Below are positions 1 through 6,600 of a stretch of DNA of 13,917 nt, in pieces (positions within the stretch are counted from its first letter, which is position 1; each line of letters begins with the position of its first letter). This stretch comes from an uncultured Bacilli bacterium. Lineage in GTDB: Bacteria > Bacillota_I > Bacilli_A > RF39 > UBA660. Made by a program: the position numbers and the translations under genes. The notes below the pieces were generated by a model. That model saw only the letters and a program-made list of their open reading frames with translations, searched no databases and was not told the origin of the DNA. The stretch is taken from the NCBI GenBank assembly GCA_947593275.1, contig CANQDN010000018.1, positions 1 through 13,917 on the forward strand. The letters are read 5' to 3'.

Positions 1-32
1 TTTTGTCTATGTCTTGTTCGTGGTATAAAGTA

Positions 33-308
33 TTAGTTCATAGTCTTAATATAGTTTTCAAGTTCTGATATTTTAATCTTTTTACTTAAGTTATTGATAT
101 AGATTTCATTAGAATAATTAAAGGCAAGAAATATATTGTTATTAATGATTATTCTATGAGGTTCGATATAAGATAAGTTTGTCTTATCAATTTTACGAAT
201 ACTACCATTGATAAATATTGGGGTTGTATTACAAAAATCACAAATAATCTCAATTCTTTTCTTTAAAGATTCTTCCATATCAATTTCTTTTTTGATTACA
301 TTTACCAT
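33..308 (-). CDS. Small hypothetical protein (91 aa), possibly YolD-like
   Basis: I do not recognise this protein with confidence. It is 91 residues, charged and beta-rich in appearance, with no signal peptide or membrane span. One CxxC (ICDFC) lies near residue 25. The stretch GSIRKIDKTN followed by alternating hydrophobic residues and a C-terminal helix weakly resembles the end of YolD-like proteins (G-x-I-x-x-ID), but the family's N-terminal half is missing, so this is only a suggestion. The start is set at the ATG at 306-308 because GGAAAGG lies 9 bases upstream; the frame also offers TTG and GTG codons further up (315-317, 312-314), but these lie on or next to that ribosome binding site. 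It follows tRNA-Leu and its terminator. I found no convincing promoter of its own, so it may depend on read-through. Confidence 0.6.
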   Translation of the reverse strand: MVNVIKKEIDMEESLKKRIEIICDFCNTTPIFINGSIRKIDKTNLSYIEPHRIIINNNIFLAFNYSNEIYINNLSKKIKISELENYIKTMN

Positions 309-340
309 AGACACCAACCTTTCCGACTATGATTTTTTCT

Positions 341-372
341 AACAAAAGAAAAAACCAATCTTTCGATTGATT
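341..372 (-). terminator. Intrinsic terminator of the tRNA-Leu transcript
   Basis: On the minus strand an 8-bp stem (365-372 with 353-360, one G-U pair) closes a GAAA tetraloop and is followed by a T-rich run (TTTTTTCTTTTGT). It lies about 40 bases past the tRNA 3' end and before the next gene. Confidence 0.8.
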
Positions 373-383
373 CCTATATCAAA

Positions 384-401
384 AGTTCGAATAGTTCGAA
401 C
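384..401. repeat. Tandem 9-bp repeat with T-loop-like core
   Basis: AGTTCGAAT (384-392) is followed directly by AGTTCGAAC (393-401). The GTTCGAA core equals the conserved tRNA T-loop sequence and is self-complementary. It sits between the tRNA-Leu gene and its terminator, so it may be a tRNA remnant, an old recombination site or chance. Confidence 0.45.
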
Positions 402-412
402 AGATTTCCCAA

Positions 413-497
413 TGGTGCAAGGAAGGAGATTTGAACTCCCACGGATTGCTCCACTACCCCCTCAAAGTAGCGCGTCTACCTGTTCCGCCATCCTTGC
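413..497 (-). tRNA. tRNA-Leu (anticodon GAG), CCA encoded
   Basis: The minus strand folds as a class II tRNA of 82 bases plus an encoded CCA (413-415). The acceptor stem pairs GCAAGGA (491-497) with TCCTTGC (417-423), with A at 416 as discriminator. The anticodon stem CTACT/GGTAG encloses the loop TTGAGGG, giving anticodon GAG, which reads leucine codons CUC/CUU. A long variable arm (around TGGAGCAATCC) precedes a T arm with loop TTCAAAT, as expected for tRNA-Leu. It is a single gene with its own promoter upstream and a terminator downstream. Confidence 0.96.
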
Positions 498-508
498 TTA
501 ACAATTTG

Positions 509-537
509 ATTATAAATATTTTATGAATAAAAGTCAA
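509..537 (-). promoter_or_regulatory. Sigma-A promoter of tRNA-Leu
   Basis: Minus strand -35 TTGACT (532-537), a 17-base spacer and -10 TATAAT (509-514). The predicted start lies a few bases before the mature tRNA 5' end at 497. This is the closest match to consensus in the window. Confidence 0.85.
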
Positions 538-550
538 TCTAATAATTTAA

Positions 551-585
551 AAGAAAGAAAAAAGCGGGTTATTATTTACCGCCCG
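551..585 (-). terminator. Terminator overlapping the end of the carboxypeptidase gene
   Basis: On the minus strand a GC-rich stem (CGGG 582-585 with CCCG 565-568; the alternative GCGG/CCGC also forms) encloses the TAA stop codon and is followed by TTTTTTCTTTCTTTT. The short stem makes the exact pairing uncertain, but position and T-run fit an intrinsic terminator. Confidence 0.6.
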
Positions 586-1723
586 TTATGGTTTTTAAGT
601 TATATTTTAAATAATCAAAGAATCCGGCTTTTTCTAAGTCTTCTTTAATAATTATATCTTGTTCAGCGATTATATTTCCTTCATTATCAATTATTTCGGC
701 TGTACCTACTACAGAGTTTTTCTTTTTAGGGGCTATAATGTTTTTTACTTTGATATTAAAACTATAGTTATCTTTCTTTTCAGTTATGCTTAAAAGTTCT
801 GTTGCATCTTCTTTTAAATAAACATTTACTTGATCTTTCTTCCCTCTTTCTACTGGAATTTGGCTTAATGCTTTATCTTTAGAATAAATTACGTTATTTT
901 TAAAAGAATTAAAACCATATGATAATAATGTTGCAGTATCTTTGCTTCGGGCATCAGCACTACTTGATTTCATTACAACACTAATTAAGCGCATATCATT
1001 TTTTTTGGCAGTGGCGGTTAAACAATATAAAGCATCAGTTGTATAGCCAGTTTTAAGGCCATCTACTCCATCATAAAATCGGACTAATCTATTAGTATTT
1101 ACAAGCCATATTTGAGAGCCATCAGGTTTAGTTAGATAATCTTCATAAATAGATGTAAATTTAAGAATATCTTCATATTTTAATAATTCTTGGGCTATTT
1201 TGGCCATATCTTTCGCGGTAGAATAGTGATTTTCGTTATCAAGGCCATGGGGATTAGCAAAATGGGTATTGGTAAGTCCTAAAGATTTAGCTTTATTATT
1301 CATGGATTCTACAAAGGCATCAACACTGCCACTTACTTTTTCAGCCATCGCTACTACGGCATCATTTGCACTAGATACGGCGATACATTTTAGTAAATCT
1401 TCAACCTTATATTCTTCACCCTCCTGTAAAAATACTTGAGAGCCACCCATACCACTGGCATTTTTACTAATTAATACTTTATCTGAATAATTTAAGTTAC
1501 CATTATCTATTTGTTCCATGATTAAAAGCATACTCATAATTTTAGTCATACTAGCCATGGGAAGTTGCTCTTCACTATTCTTTTCATATAAAACTTTACC
1601 ACTGGCATTATCTATTAAAATAGCACTAGCAGCATCTAAATTTAAAGAATCACTTAAAGCAGAAACGGGAATACTAGAAAATAAAAGAACACTTATAAGT
1701 AAAAAGAAAATAATCTTCTTCAT
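572..1723 (-). CDS. D-alanyl-D-alanine carboxypeptidase (PBP5 type, peptidase S11)
   Basis: This is a secreted serine DD-carboxypeptidase of 383 residues that removes the terminal D-Ala from peptidoglycan pentapeptides. The catalytic motifs are all present and well spaced: S58-M-T-K61, S118-A-N120 and K224-T-G226. A signal peptide covers about residues 1-22 (ending PVSA). The S11 catalytic domain spans roughly 26-260, a PBP5 C-terminal beta domain about 270-365, and the last residues (DYLKYNLKTITGG) could form the amphipathic membrane anchor usual in DacA/DacF proteins. The start is the ATG at 1721-1723, because GAGGTG lies 6 bases upstream; an in-frame GTG at 1730-1732 falls inside that ribosome binding site. 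It lies just downstream of a thioredoxin-like lipoprotein gene but beyond its terminator. Which Dac paralogue it is cannot be decided from the sequence. Confidence 0.95.
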   Translation of the reverse strand: MKKIIFFLLISVLLFSSIPVSALSDSLNLDAASAILIDNASGKVLYEKNSEEQLPMASMTKIMSMLLIMEQIDNGNLNYSDKVLISKNASGMGGSQVFLQEGEEYKVEDLLKCIAVSSANDAVVAMAEKVSGSVDAFVESMNNKAKSLGLTNTHFANPHGLDNENHYSTAKDMAKIAQELLKYEDILKFTSIYEDYLTKPDGSQIWLVNTNRLVRFYDGVDGLKTGYTTDALYCLTATAKKNDMRLISVVMKSSSADARSKDTATLLSYGFNSFKNNVIYSKDKALSQIPVERGKKDQVNVYLKEDATELLSITEKKDNYSFNIKVKNIIAPKKKNSVVGTAEIIDNEGNIIAEQDIIIKEDLEKAGFFDYLKYNLKTITGGK

Positions 1724-1770
1724 TTTTAACACCTCTACTTAAATTTACGTTAAATAATCCTTTTTATGAC

Positions 1771-1797
1771 AAAAGAAAAAAGCTCTAAAAGCTTTTT
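1771..1797 (-). terminator. Terminator of the thioredoxin-like lipoprotein gene
   Basis: On the minus strand AAAAAGC (1791-1797) pairs with GCTTTTT around a TTTTAGA loop, continuing into a T-rich run ending TTTTG. The 5' arm overlaps the TAA stop of the upstream gene. Confidence 0.7.
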
Positions 1798-2524
1798 AAC
1801 AATCACCTAAAGCACTACAAGTTTCACTATTAAAAAATTCTTGGAATATTTTTTCTTCATCTTTAAGCATTTCCTCGGTTAGTTCTTCCCTAGAATTTGA
1901 TTGATGTTCTGATATTCCGGTTACTAATGTTTTAGCACTACCTTCTAAAACATAAACAAAATTTGGGGCGGTTATTCGTTTTTCACCAACGGAGACTTTT
2001 TTACCTTTACTGGTAGTTAAAGTATAATCACCTAAAACATTGTCAAATAATTCTAATATTTTTTGATATTCTGAAGCGCCTTCACTTTTTAAAACTGGTT
2101 TATTATTACTATCTAATTCATAAGTATCACGTAATATTTCTACATGGTCTCCATCCCAAATATCGATATAATAAATTTCAGTAACATCGTTATCTTTGGC
2201 ACTTTTTATAGCTTCTTCAATAACACTTCGGCACCATGGGCAATAGTTAGAGCCAAAATAAACATAGAAAGTTTCTTTATTCTGAATTTTTTCAATTAAT
2301 TCTTCTGGTGTAATATAAACAAAAGGATTATCTTCGGCGATTTTTAGAGTACGATGTTCTAAATCACTATTATTAAGTTTGCCATTTAAGCTTTCGTATT
2401 CCTCTTTAAATTTTAGAGCATCACTCACTTTTTGTCCTCCATTATCTTTTTTTTCTTTTACTCCACATCCGACTAAAGATAGAGCAAAAATACTAATTAA
2501 TAATAAACTAAATATTTTCTTCAT
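1796..2524 (-). CDS. Thioredoxin-like lipoprotein with CPWC motif
   Basis: A predicted membrane-anchored thiol protein of 242 residues. The N-terminus is a lipoprotein signal (MKKIFSLLLISIFALSLVGC, lipobox LVGC, lipidated Cys20). A thioredoxin fold follows: the strand ETFYVYFGSNY leads into the active-site motif C95-P-W-C98, then helix and strand EIYYIDIWD, and a likely cis-proline in APNFVYVLEG. A linker of about 45 residues separates the lipid anchor from the fold. The protein ends in a second cysteine pair (C236 and C242, SETCSALGDC), which is unusual and could relay or receive the disulfide. The start is the ATG at 2522-2524 with AGGAG 8 bases upstream; the GTG at 2531-2533 overlaps this site. 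The substrate is unknown. It could be a reductase for exported proteins or a chaperone-like thiol protein. Confidence 0.88.
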   Translation of the reverse strand: MKKIFSLLLISIFALSLVGCGVKEKKDNGGQKVSDALKFKEEYESLNGKLNNSDLEHRTLKIAEDNPFVYITPEELIEKIQNKETFYVYFGSNYCPWCRSVIEEAIKSAKDNDVTEIYYIDIWDGDHVEILRDTYELDSNNKPVLKSEGASEYQKILELFDNVLGDYTLTTSKGKKVSVGEKRITAPNFVYVLEGSAKTLVTGISEHQSNSREELTEEMLKDEEKIFQEFFNSETCSALGDC

Positions 2525-2556
2525 TCTTATCACTCCTTTTTCTAAAACTTATTATA

Positions 2557-2581
2557 ATAAAAAAATAACCTAAAAGGCTAT
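2557..2581 (-). terminator. Terminator of the gdpD-XRE operon
   Basis: On the minus strand ATAGCC (2576-2581) pairs with GGTTAT (2565-2570, one G-U) around TTTTA and is followed by a run of T. It lies 37 bases past the stop of the upstream XRE gene. Confidence 0.7.
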
Positions 2582-2589
2582 ATTTTAAA

Positions 2590-2616
2590 AGTTGAATTAT
2601 CTCAACTATAGGTTGA
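2590..2616 (-). other. Competing stem-loops before the terminator
   Basis: Plus-strand arms GTTGA (2591-2595), TCAAC (2602-2606) and GTTGA (2612-2616) allow the middle arm to pair with either neighbour, giving two mutually exclusive hairpins just after the XRE stop codon. It could assist termination or protect the 3' end; function is not shown. Confidence 0.4.
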
Positions 2617-2617
2617 A

Positions 2618-3307
2618 TTAAGCACAATTATCCACTAACTTTAAAGGAATATCATAGACTGTAACTTCTTCATTACTATCTTTTGCTTTAATCTCTAAAT
2701 GAAGAGCATTTTCTTTATACATACTGCAAGTTTTAGAATAATGATCAACATTAAATTTGACATCTTTTAAAAATTCTTCTAAATTTATTTCTTTACCTTT
2801 ATATTTATAACTATCAATTAAAGTTTTAGTGCTACCCTCTTGTTCATAAAAATTGCACTCTATTTCTTGATATTTAGTATCTATATTTTTGCCACAGTAA
2901 GTAATATTGGAAATATAAATTGAAGTTTTACTTTTATCATATGCAATACTACCAGATAACTCAAAATTCTCACAAGCTGTTTCTAATCTTTTAAATTCAA
3001 AACTATCTTTATTATTTTTTAATCTAGGAATAACTATTATTAAAGCTACTATTAAAATAACCAATAAAATAATAATTAAAAAGCTTATCTTTCTTTTCTT
3101 TTTACTATTATTTAAAAACTCATTTATATCTAAATTATAATCTTTACATATAGCACTTAAAATACTTATATCGGGTAAATTCTTCCCATTTTCCCACTTA
3201 CTTACAGCTTGATAAGTTACTCCATATTTTTCCCCAAATTTTTCTTGACTTAAATTAGCTTTATTTCTTACTTTTTTAATTAATTTACCAATACGTTCTT
3301 GATCCAT
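2618..3307 (-). CDS. XRE-family regulator with one membrane span and cysteine-containing outer domain
   Basis: A 229-residue protein that combines an N-terminal XRE/Cro helix-turn-helix (about residues 7-64, with the family signature QAVSKWENG) with a single hydrophobic segment (about 73-94, after KKKRK) and a C-terminal domain of about 135 residues. By the positive-inside rule the HTH is cytoplasmic and the C-domain outside, a ToxR-like layout. The outer part has five cysteines (112, 138, 151, 194, 228), enough for disulfides. I recognise no family for that domain. It starts at ATG 3305-3307 with AGAGGT upstream, and lies 13 bases after the phosphodiesterase gene, so the two form an operon. 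Its first residues MDQERIGK match the second XRE protein at 6601-7107. A role as a membrane-located one-component sensor is inferred. Confidence 0.85.
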   Translation of the reverse strand: MDQERIGKLIKKVRNKANLSQEKFGEKYGVTYQAVSKWENGKNLPDISILSAICKDYNLDINEFLNNSKKKRKISFLIIILLVILIVALIIVIPRLKNNKDSFEFKRLETACENFELSGSIAYDKSKTSIYISNITYCGKNIDTKYQEIECNFYEQEGSTKTLIDSYKYKGKEINLEEFLKDVKFNVDHYSKTCSMYKENALHLEIKAKDSNEEVTVYDIPLKLVDNCA

Positions 3308-3320
3308 TTTTTACCTCTAA

Positions 3321-5141
3321 TTATTTAAAAAGACTCTCAATAAAATTAATATATTCTTTTATAATATTACTTGTTCTACTTTTAGCTATAGTATCTTTAG
3401 CTAAAGTAATATTATCTGTAATAATATTATCAATATTTAATTTAATCATTTTTTGCATATTTTCTTCAGTATTAACTGTCCAAACATATAGTTCTTTCCC
3501 TGCATTATGAACTTTTTTTACTAAACTATTATTTACACTAGATGCTTCTATACTAAAATTATCGGCATGAGTTAGTTTGGTTATATCTCCATAAGCTAAA
3601 CTCATAACATAAACAGTTTTAATACTTTTATCATAAGCTTTAACATTTTCTAATACTGAATAAACTTGACTAGTTATAACACACATATCACTAAAATCAT
3701 ACTTTTCTATAACATCTACTACTGACTTTTCAAAATCTACTTCTTTACCAGTTGGTTTAAGTTCAATATTAAGTTTCATGTTATTTTCTTTGGCAAACGC
3801 GACTGCTTCTTCTAATAAAGGTATTCTTTCATCTTTAAAATCAAGACTAAAGAAAGATCCTGCATCTAGTTCTTTTATTTCATCATATGTTGCTTCCCAA
3901 GTATTCATATTTACTCCTGTTGTTCTTTTTAAATTTGTATCATGTAAGACAATTAACTTTCTATCTTTTGTTTGTTGAACATCAAGCTCCACCCAATCAG
4001 CACCTAATTCTTTAGCTCCTTTAAAGGCGACAATTGTATTTTCAGGATAAAGGAAAGAAGCACCCCTATGAGCAGTTACTTCTACTCTTCTAACATACTC
4101 TATATTAAAATTATACTTACCACTATAAACATAATAAGTAAATATAGTACCACTAATAATAGCAACAATTATAACAGCAATCTTAAAAATATTAAAAATC
4201 TTCCTTTTTCTTTTCACTTCTTGATAATCTATTTTTAAAGGTTCTATTTTTTCAGCAATTTTTTCTTTATGTAAATAAAATAAAGCACTTATAGATGCAT
4301 AACTAATTGGGGTAGATAAAAGAGTAAAAATAACAAAAGAGACAGCAATAAATAACCAAATAATGGTAATAGTAACATTACCTAAAAGATTACTACCAAT
4401 TACTTTATTAACTAAAATTATTAAGAAAATACCTATTAAAACCACGATTAAATATAAAAGAGATGTACAAATCTGGGTTAACATAATTACTAAAAAATCT
4501 TTTATTTTGTTTTTCTTACTTAAATTAATACTCTTTTTTCGAGCCTCTTTAAAATTCTTATCCTCTAAAATAAAGTAATGCAAAGAATAAATCCATCTAA
4601 AGAATAAAAAGCATAAAAGAATTACCACAAAAGCGTATAAAGAGGCAAGCATTTTATTATTTATAATATAATCCATTATAAACTCTGGTATTTTAATAGT
4701 TGATACAAAACTTGAAGATATTCCAATATTTAAAAAAGGAATTAAAAACAAGACTAAGAAAGCTATTAAAATATTTTTATGATTAAATACTTTTTTTAAT
4801 TTTTTAAGAGAAGTTATAAATGCTTCTTTGGCTGTTATTTTTTTCTTCTGATAAGAGTTATCTAAAATAACTATAATTGAACTTATATCAATCAAAGAAT
4901 AAAATGTCATTACAATTATTAATAATAAAAGCATAATAATAGTAAATGGCTCTAAAAGAAAAGAAAAAATATTTTCAAAAGTTAAATACGAATAACCACT
5001 TATTTTCATTGTTAAGTTAAATATTCCCAAAAATAAAGGAATAAAAATAACCGCCGAAACAATTTTATAGATAAGTTCAAAAGTTACCAAAGCTTTTGCA
5101 TTAAGTTTAAGCATATTTAAAATTTTCTTAATATTTTTCAT
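3321..5141 (-). CDS. Membrane glycerophosphodiester phosphodiesterase (GDPD)
   Basis: A 606-residue enzyme with two parts. Residues about 1-340 form a polytopic membrane domain with several long hydrophobic stretches (roughly 25-45, 62-95, 124-145, 165-190, 215-245, 257-290 and 319-339), matching the GPDPase membrane-domain type. Residues about 353-585 form the GDPD TIM barrel: H358-R359-G, E367-N, E385-x-D387 and H400 supply the metal and catalytic residues, with later family motifs NIELK (E460), YVWTVN and ITD. It should hydrolyse glycerophosphodiesters, from phospholipids or possibly lipoteichoic acid polymers, to glycerol-3-phosphate and an alcohol at the membrane; the true substrate is not evident. 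ATG at 5139-5141 has GGAG 5 bases upstream. It leads an operon with an XRE regulator and has a promoter at 5184-5212. Confidence 0.93.
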   Translation of the reverse strand: MKNIKKILNMLKLNAKALVTFELIYKIVSAVIFIPLFLGIFNLTMKISGYSYLTFENIFSFLLEPFTIIMLLLLIIVMTFYSLIDISSIIVILDNSYQKKKITAKEAFITSLKKLKKVFNHKNILIAFLVLFLIPFLNIGISSSFVSTIKIPEFIMDYIINNKMLASLYAFVVILLCFLFFRWIYSLHYFILEDKNFKEARKKSINLSKKNKIKDFLVIMLTQICTSLLYLIVVLIGIFLIILVNKVIGSNLLGNVTITIIWLFIAVSFVIFTLLSTPISYASISALFYLHKEKIAEKIEPLKIDYQEVKRKRKIFNIFKIAVIIVAIISGTIFTYYVYSGKYNFNIEYVRRVEVTAHRGASFLYPENTIVAFKGAKELGADWVELDVQQTKDRKLIVLHDTNLKRTTGVNMNTWEATYDEIKELDAGSFFSLDFKDERIPLLEEAVAFAKENNMKLNIELKPTGKEVDFEKSVVDVIEKYDFSDMCVITSQVYSVLENVKAYDKSIKTVYVMSLAYGDITKLTHADNFSIEASSVNNSLVKKVHNAGKELYVWTVNTEENMQKMIKLNIDNIITDNITLAKDTIAKSRTSNIIKEYINFIESLFK

Positions 5142-5183
5142 AATTACTCCTCTTAAATACTAGTTATGTATTTCATATTAAGT

Positions 5184-5212
5184 ATTATAACATTTATAAG
5201 GCTAGTTAGTAA
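5184..5212 (-). promoter_or_regulatory. Extended -10 promoter of the gdpD-XRE operon
   Basis: Minus strand TGT-TATAAT gives an extended -10 (TATAAT at 5184-5189), about 43 bases before the start codon. The -35 position (TTACTA, 17-base spacer) matches consensus poorly. A palindrome at 5185-5199 overlaps the -10. Confidence 0.65.
5185..5199. promoter_or_regulatory. Operator-like palindrome over the gdpD-XRE promoter
   Basis: TTATAA-CAT-TTATAA is a perfect 6-bp inverted repeat with a 3-bp spacer. A copy with one base changed occurs at 7130-7144, over the other XRE gene's promoter. Binding by the XRE proteins is inferred; part of the match comes from the -10 box itself. Confidence 0.45.
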
Positions 5213-5282
5213 ATTAATAAATTTGAAAAATTAGCTTTATTATAAACTTTTTTAATATGTTTAATTCAATCTAAATTTTGTT

Positions 5283-5325
5283 TATAAAAGTTATTTTAAG
5301 TTATCATCATCCACCTAAAATAACT
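5283..5325 (-). terminator. Stem-loop terminator after the YjbR-EVE gene
   Basis: A perfect 10-bp stem (AGTTATTTTA, plus strand 5289-5298, with TAAAATAACT, 5316-5325) encloses a 17-base loop and is followed on the minus strand by TTTTATAAA. It lies about 25 bases past the stop codon. The stem is AT-rich, so efficiency is uncertain. Confidence 0.6.
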
Positions 5326-5350
5326 ATTTATCTAACTAACAATTTGTAAT

Positions 5351-5812
5351 TTACTTTTCAATTTTATTAATGTATTCATCTAAAGCAAGTGGCATAAATC
5401 TTGGCCCCCTAACGGCATTTATTCCAAATTCTTTTAATTTGTCAAAGGATAACTCCCCTTTTTTATATTTTGTTATAAGCTCTATTTTCATAGCCTTTTG
5501 CATTTTTATATTTTCATCTTTATAATCATAAGGAATATTTACTTCTAATACTTTAAATTTATACATAATTGAAGAATAAGGTTTCCCAACATATAAATAA
5601 ACAATATCATTTACTTTAATCTCTGTACTCTGTTTCCACATTATTGTCTTATTCTTTCTTAAAGCTTCTTCTACATCAAAATATTTAGGATTAGCTGGAA
5701 CTATCCATGCATTTTTAAGACTACTATTTATAACCGTATATGAGTAACTTTCTTTAATTAAGTTCATTATTATTTCATCTGCTACTGTATCATTTAACAA
5801 ATTGAAATCCAA
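5351..5812 (-). CDS. C-terminal part of a frameshifted YjbR-EVE protein: EVE domain
   Basis: This frame encodes 153 residues. The first 28 or so (LLNDTVADEIIMNLIKESYSY) are not a natural N-terminus: they match the end of a MmcQ/YjbR domain, whose preceding residues lie in the other frame at 5794-6396. Residues about 34-150 form an EVE domain, a PUA-like fold (WIVPANPKYFD, MWKQS, IKVNDIVYLYVGKPYSSIMYK), a family associated with recognition of modified bases. The nominal start is a TTG at 5810-5812 with no ribosome binding site, which also argues that this is not an independent gene. One extra base in the T run at 5799-5801 (minus strand) would join both frames into one protein of about 347 residues, a fusion I recall in other Firmicutes. 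The piece may be made only by recoding, or not at all. Confidence 0.8.
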   Translation of the reverse strand: MDFNLLNDTVADEIIMNLIKESYSYTVINSSLKNAWIVPANPKYFDVEEALRKNKTIMWKQSTEIKVNDIVYLYVGKPYSSIMYKFKVLEVNIPYDYKDENIKMQKAMKIELITKYKKGELSFDKLKEFGINAVRGPRFMPLALDEYINKIEK

Positions 5813-5821
5813 CTTTTTTTA
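5794..5821 (-). other. Frameshift site with A7 slippery run
   Basis: On the minus strand the upstream frame reads HMNKKSWISIC then TAA (5794-5796), while the conserved continuation LLNDTV is in the -1 frame. Restoring one T at the TTT of 5799-5801 gives WISILLNDTV. Just upstream, AAAAAAA-G (5814-5820) is a typical slippage motif that would also enter the same frame, at the cost of the conserved SWISI. Confidence 0.75.
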
Positions 5822-6396
5822 TTCATATGATAAGCAGGATAAAATCCTTCAAGTTTTAATAAATCTTCTATTTCCTCTGGTTTAAGCTTTATATTAATTA
5901 TTTCCACTTCACCTGGAGCTTTAATATCTAACTTATTTTTGGAAATATTCATTATTAAGCCATACCACTTTTTACTATCTTTATTTTTAAAAGTAGCAAA
6001 TCCCGGAAACCTTTCCCACTCAAACTCTGGCTCATCACCATACATTTCTTTTATTGCCTTAGCTATTCTATTTGATTGTTCAGATAAAAAATAATTTTCT
6101 ATAAAACATTTATTTCTAATATCTATTAATAAATTTTTAAATTCTTCCTTTACCTGACTTGCAAAAGAACCCATATTTTCCTGAACACGAAAGTTAGTAT
6201 ATTCTTCACCAAAAGCCAAATCTAAAACTGTAGCTTTTACCTCACCATTATCATTTATTTCGACATCTACTCTAAAAGCATTATTCATAATATTTTTTGA
6301 ATATTTATATATAGATTTTTCTTTCTTAAAACCATATTTAGATATTTTATCAAAGTCAATTTTTGTTTTTCTAAAAAGTTCTTCTTCGATAGTCAT
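5794..6396 (-). CDS. N-terminal part of a frameshifted YjbR-EVE protein: MmcQ/YjbR domain
   Basis: Two hundred residues in this frame. Residues about 1-95 are an N-terminal extension (MTIEEELFRKT...DIRNKCF). Residues about 100-200 are a MmcQ/YjbR-type domain (CyaY-like fold): FPGFATFKNKDSKKWYGLI, INIKLKPEEIEDLL and the family hallmark AYHMNKKSWISI. The domain is cut off at a TAA three codons before its normal end; the remaining residues and an EVE domain follow in the -1 frame at 5351-5812. Start ATG at 6394-6396 has a strong AGGAGGG 7 bases upstream, and a good promoter lies at 6500-6528, so expression signals are intact. The cellular role of the family is poorly known; DNA binding is the usual annotation. 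It is probably a recent pseudogene, a sequencing error or a recoded gene. Confidence 0.82.
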   Translation of the reverse strand: MTIEEELFRKTKIDFDKISKYGFKKEKSIYKYSKNIMNNAFRVDVEINDNGEVKATVLDLAFGEEYTNFRVQENMGSFASQVKEEFKNLLIDIRNKCFIENYFLSEQSNRIAKAIKEMYGDEPEFEWERFPGFATFKNKDSKKWYGLIMNISKNKLDIKAPGEVEIINIKLKPEEIEDLLKLEGFYPAYHMNKKSWISIC

Positions 6397-6410
6397 TTTA
6401 CTACCCTCCT

Positions 6411-6469
6411 AAAAAAAGCTCCAATCTGTTTCCTAAAACTTGCAATTAAAATAATTTTTAGCTCTTTTT
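6411..6469 (-). other. Leader stem-loop before the YjbR-EVE gene
   Basis: On the minus strand AAAAAGAGCT (6460-6469) can pair with AGCTTTTTTT (6411-6420), 10 bp with one G-U, across a 39-base loop. It ends directly beside the ribosome binding site (6404-6410). It might modulate translation or termination; the low-GC stem makes this tentative. Confidence 0.3.
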
Positions 6470-6499
6470 ATATTTTCTCTAAATATTTTTATTGGCTAA

Positions 6500-6528
6500 A
6501 TTATAGCATACATTCTCCATGTTTACAA
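6500..6528 (-). promoter_or_regulatory. Promoter of the YjbR-EVE gene
   Basis: Minus strand -35 TTGTAA (6523-6528), 17-base spacer and an extended -10 TGC-TATAAT (TATAAT at 6500-6505). This implies a leader of about 95 bases. The rest of 6397-6600 shows no gene and no clear terminator for the upstream XRE gene. Confidence 0.75.
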
Positions 6529-6600
6529 TTACTCTTGATATTTAACTTGCCCTTTTTAAATTACTATAACTTCAATTTGAATTAATAAATCATCCCATAA

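Noticed and set aside
1..32. Continuation after the first gene's stop reading YFIPRTRHRQ in the same frame
   Set aside because: Only ten codons before the window ends, with no start codon or ribosome binding site; it cannot be called a gene.
1744..1772. Promoter for the carboxypeptidase gene with -35 TTGTCA at 1767-1772
   Set aside because: No acceptable -10 lies 16-18 bases downstream.
2551..2556. TATAAT before the thioredoxin-like lipoprotein gene
   Set aside because: It has neither a -35 nor an extended TG, and it overlaps the T-run of a terminator, so it is not a supported promoter.
1518..4578. Plus-strand ORFs of 60-75 codons opposite the carboxypeptidase, lipoprotein and GDPD genes
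   Set aside because: They are antisense to well-supported genes, lack ribosome binding sites and resemble no protein.
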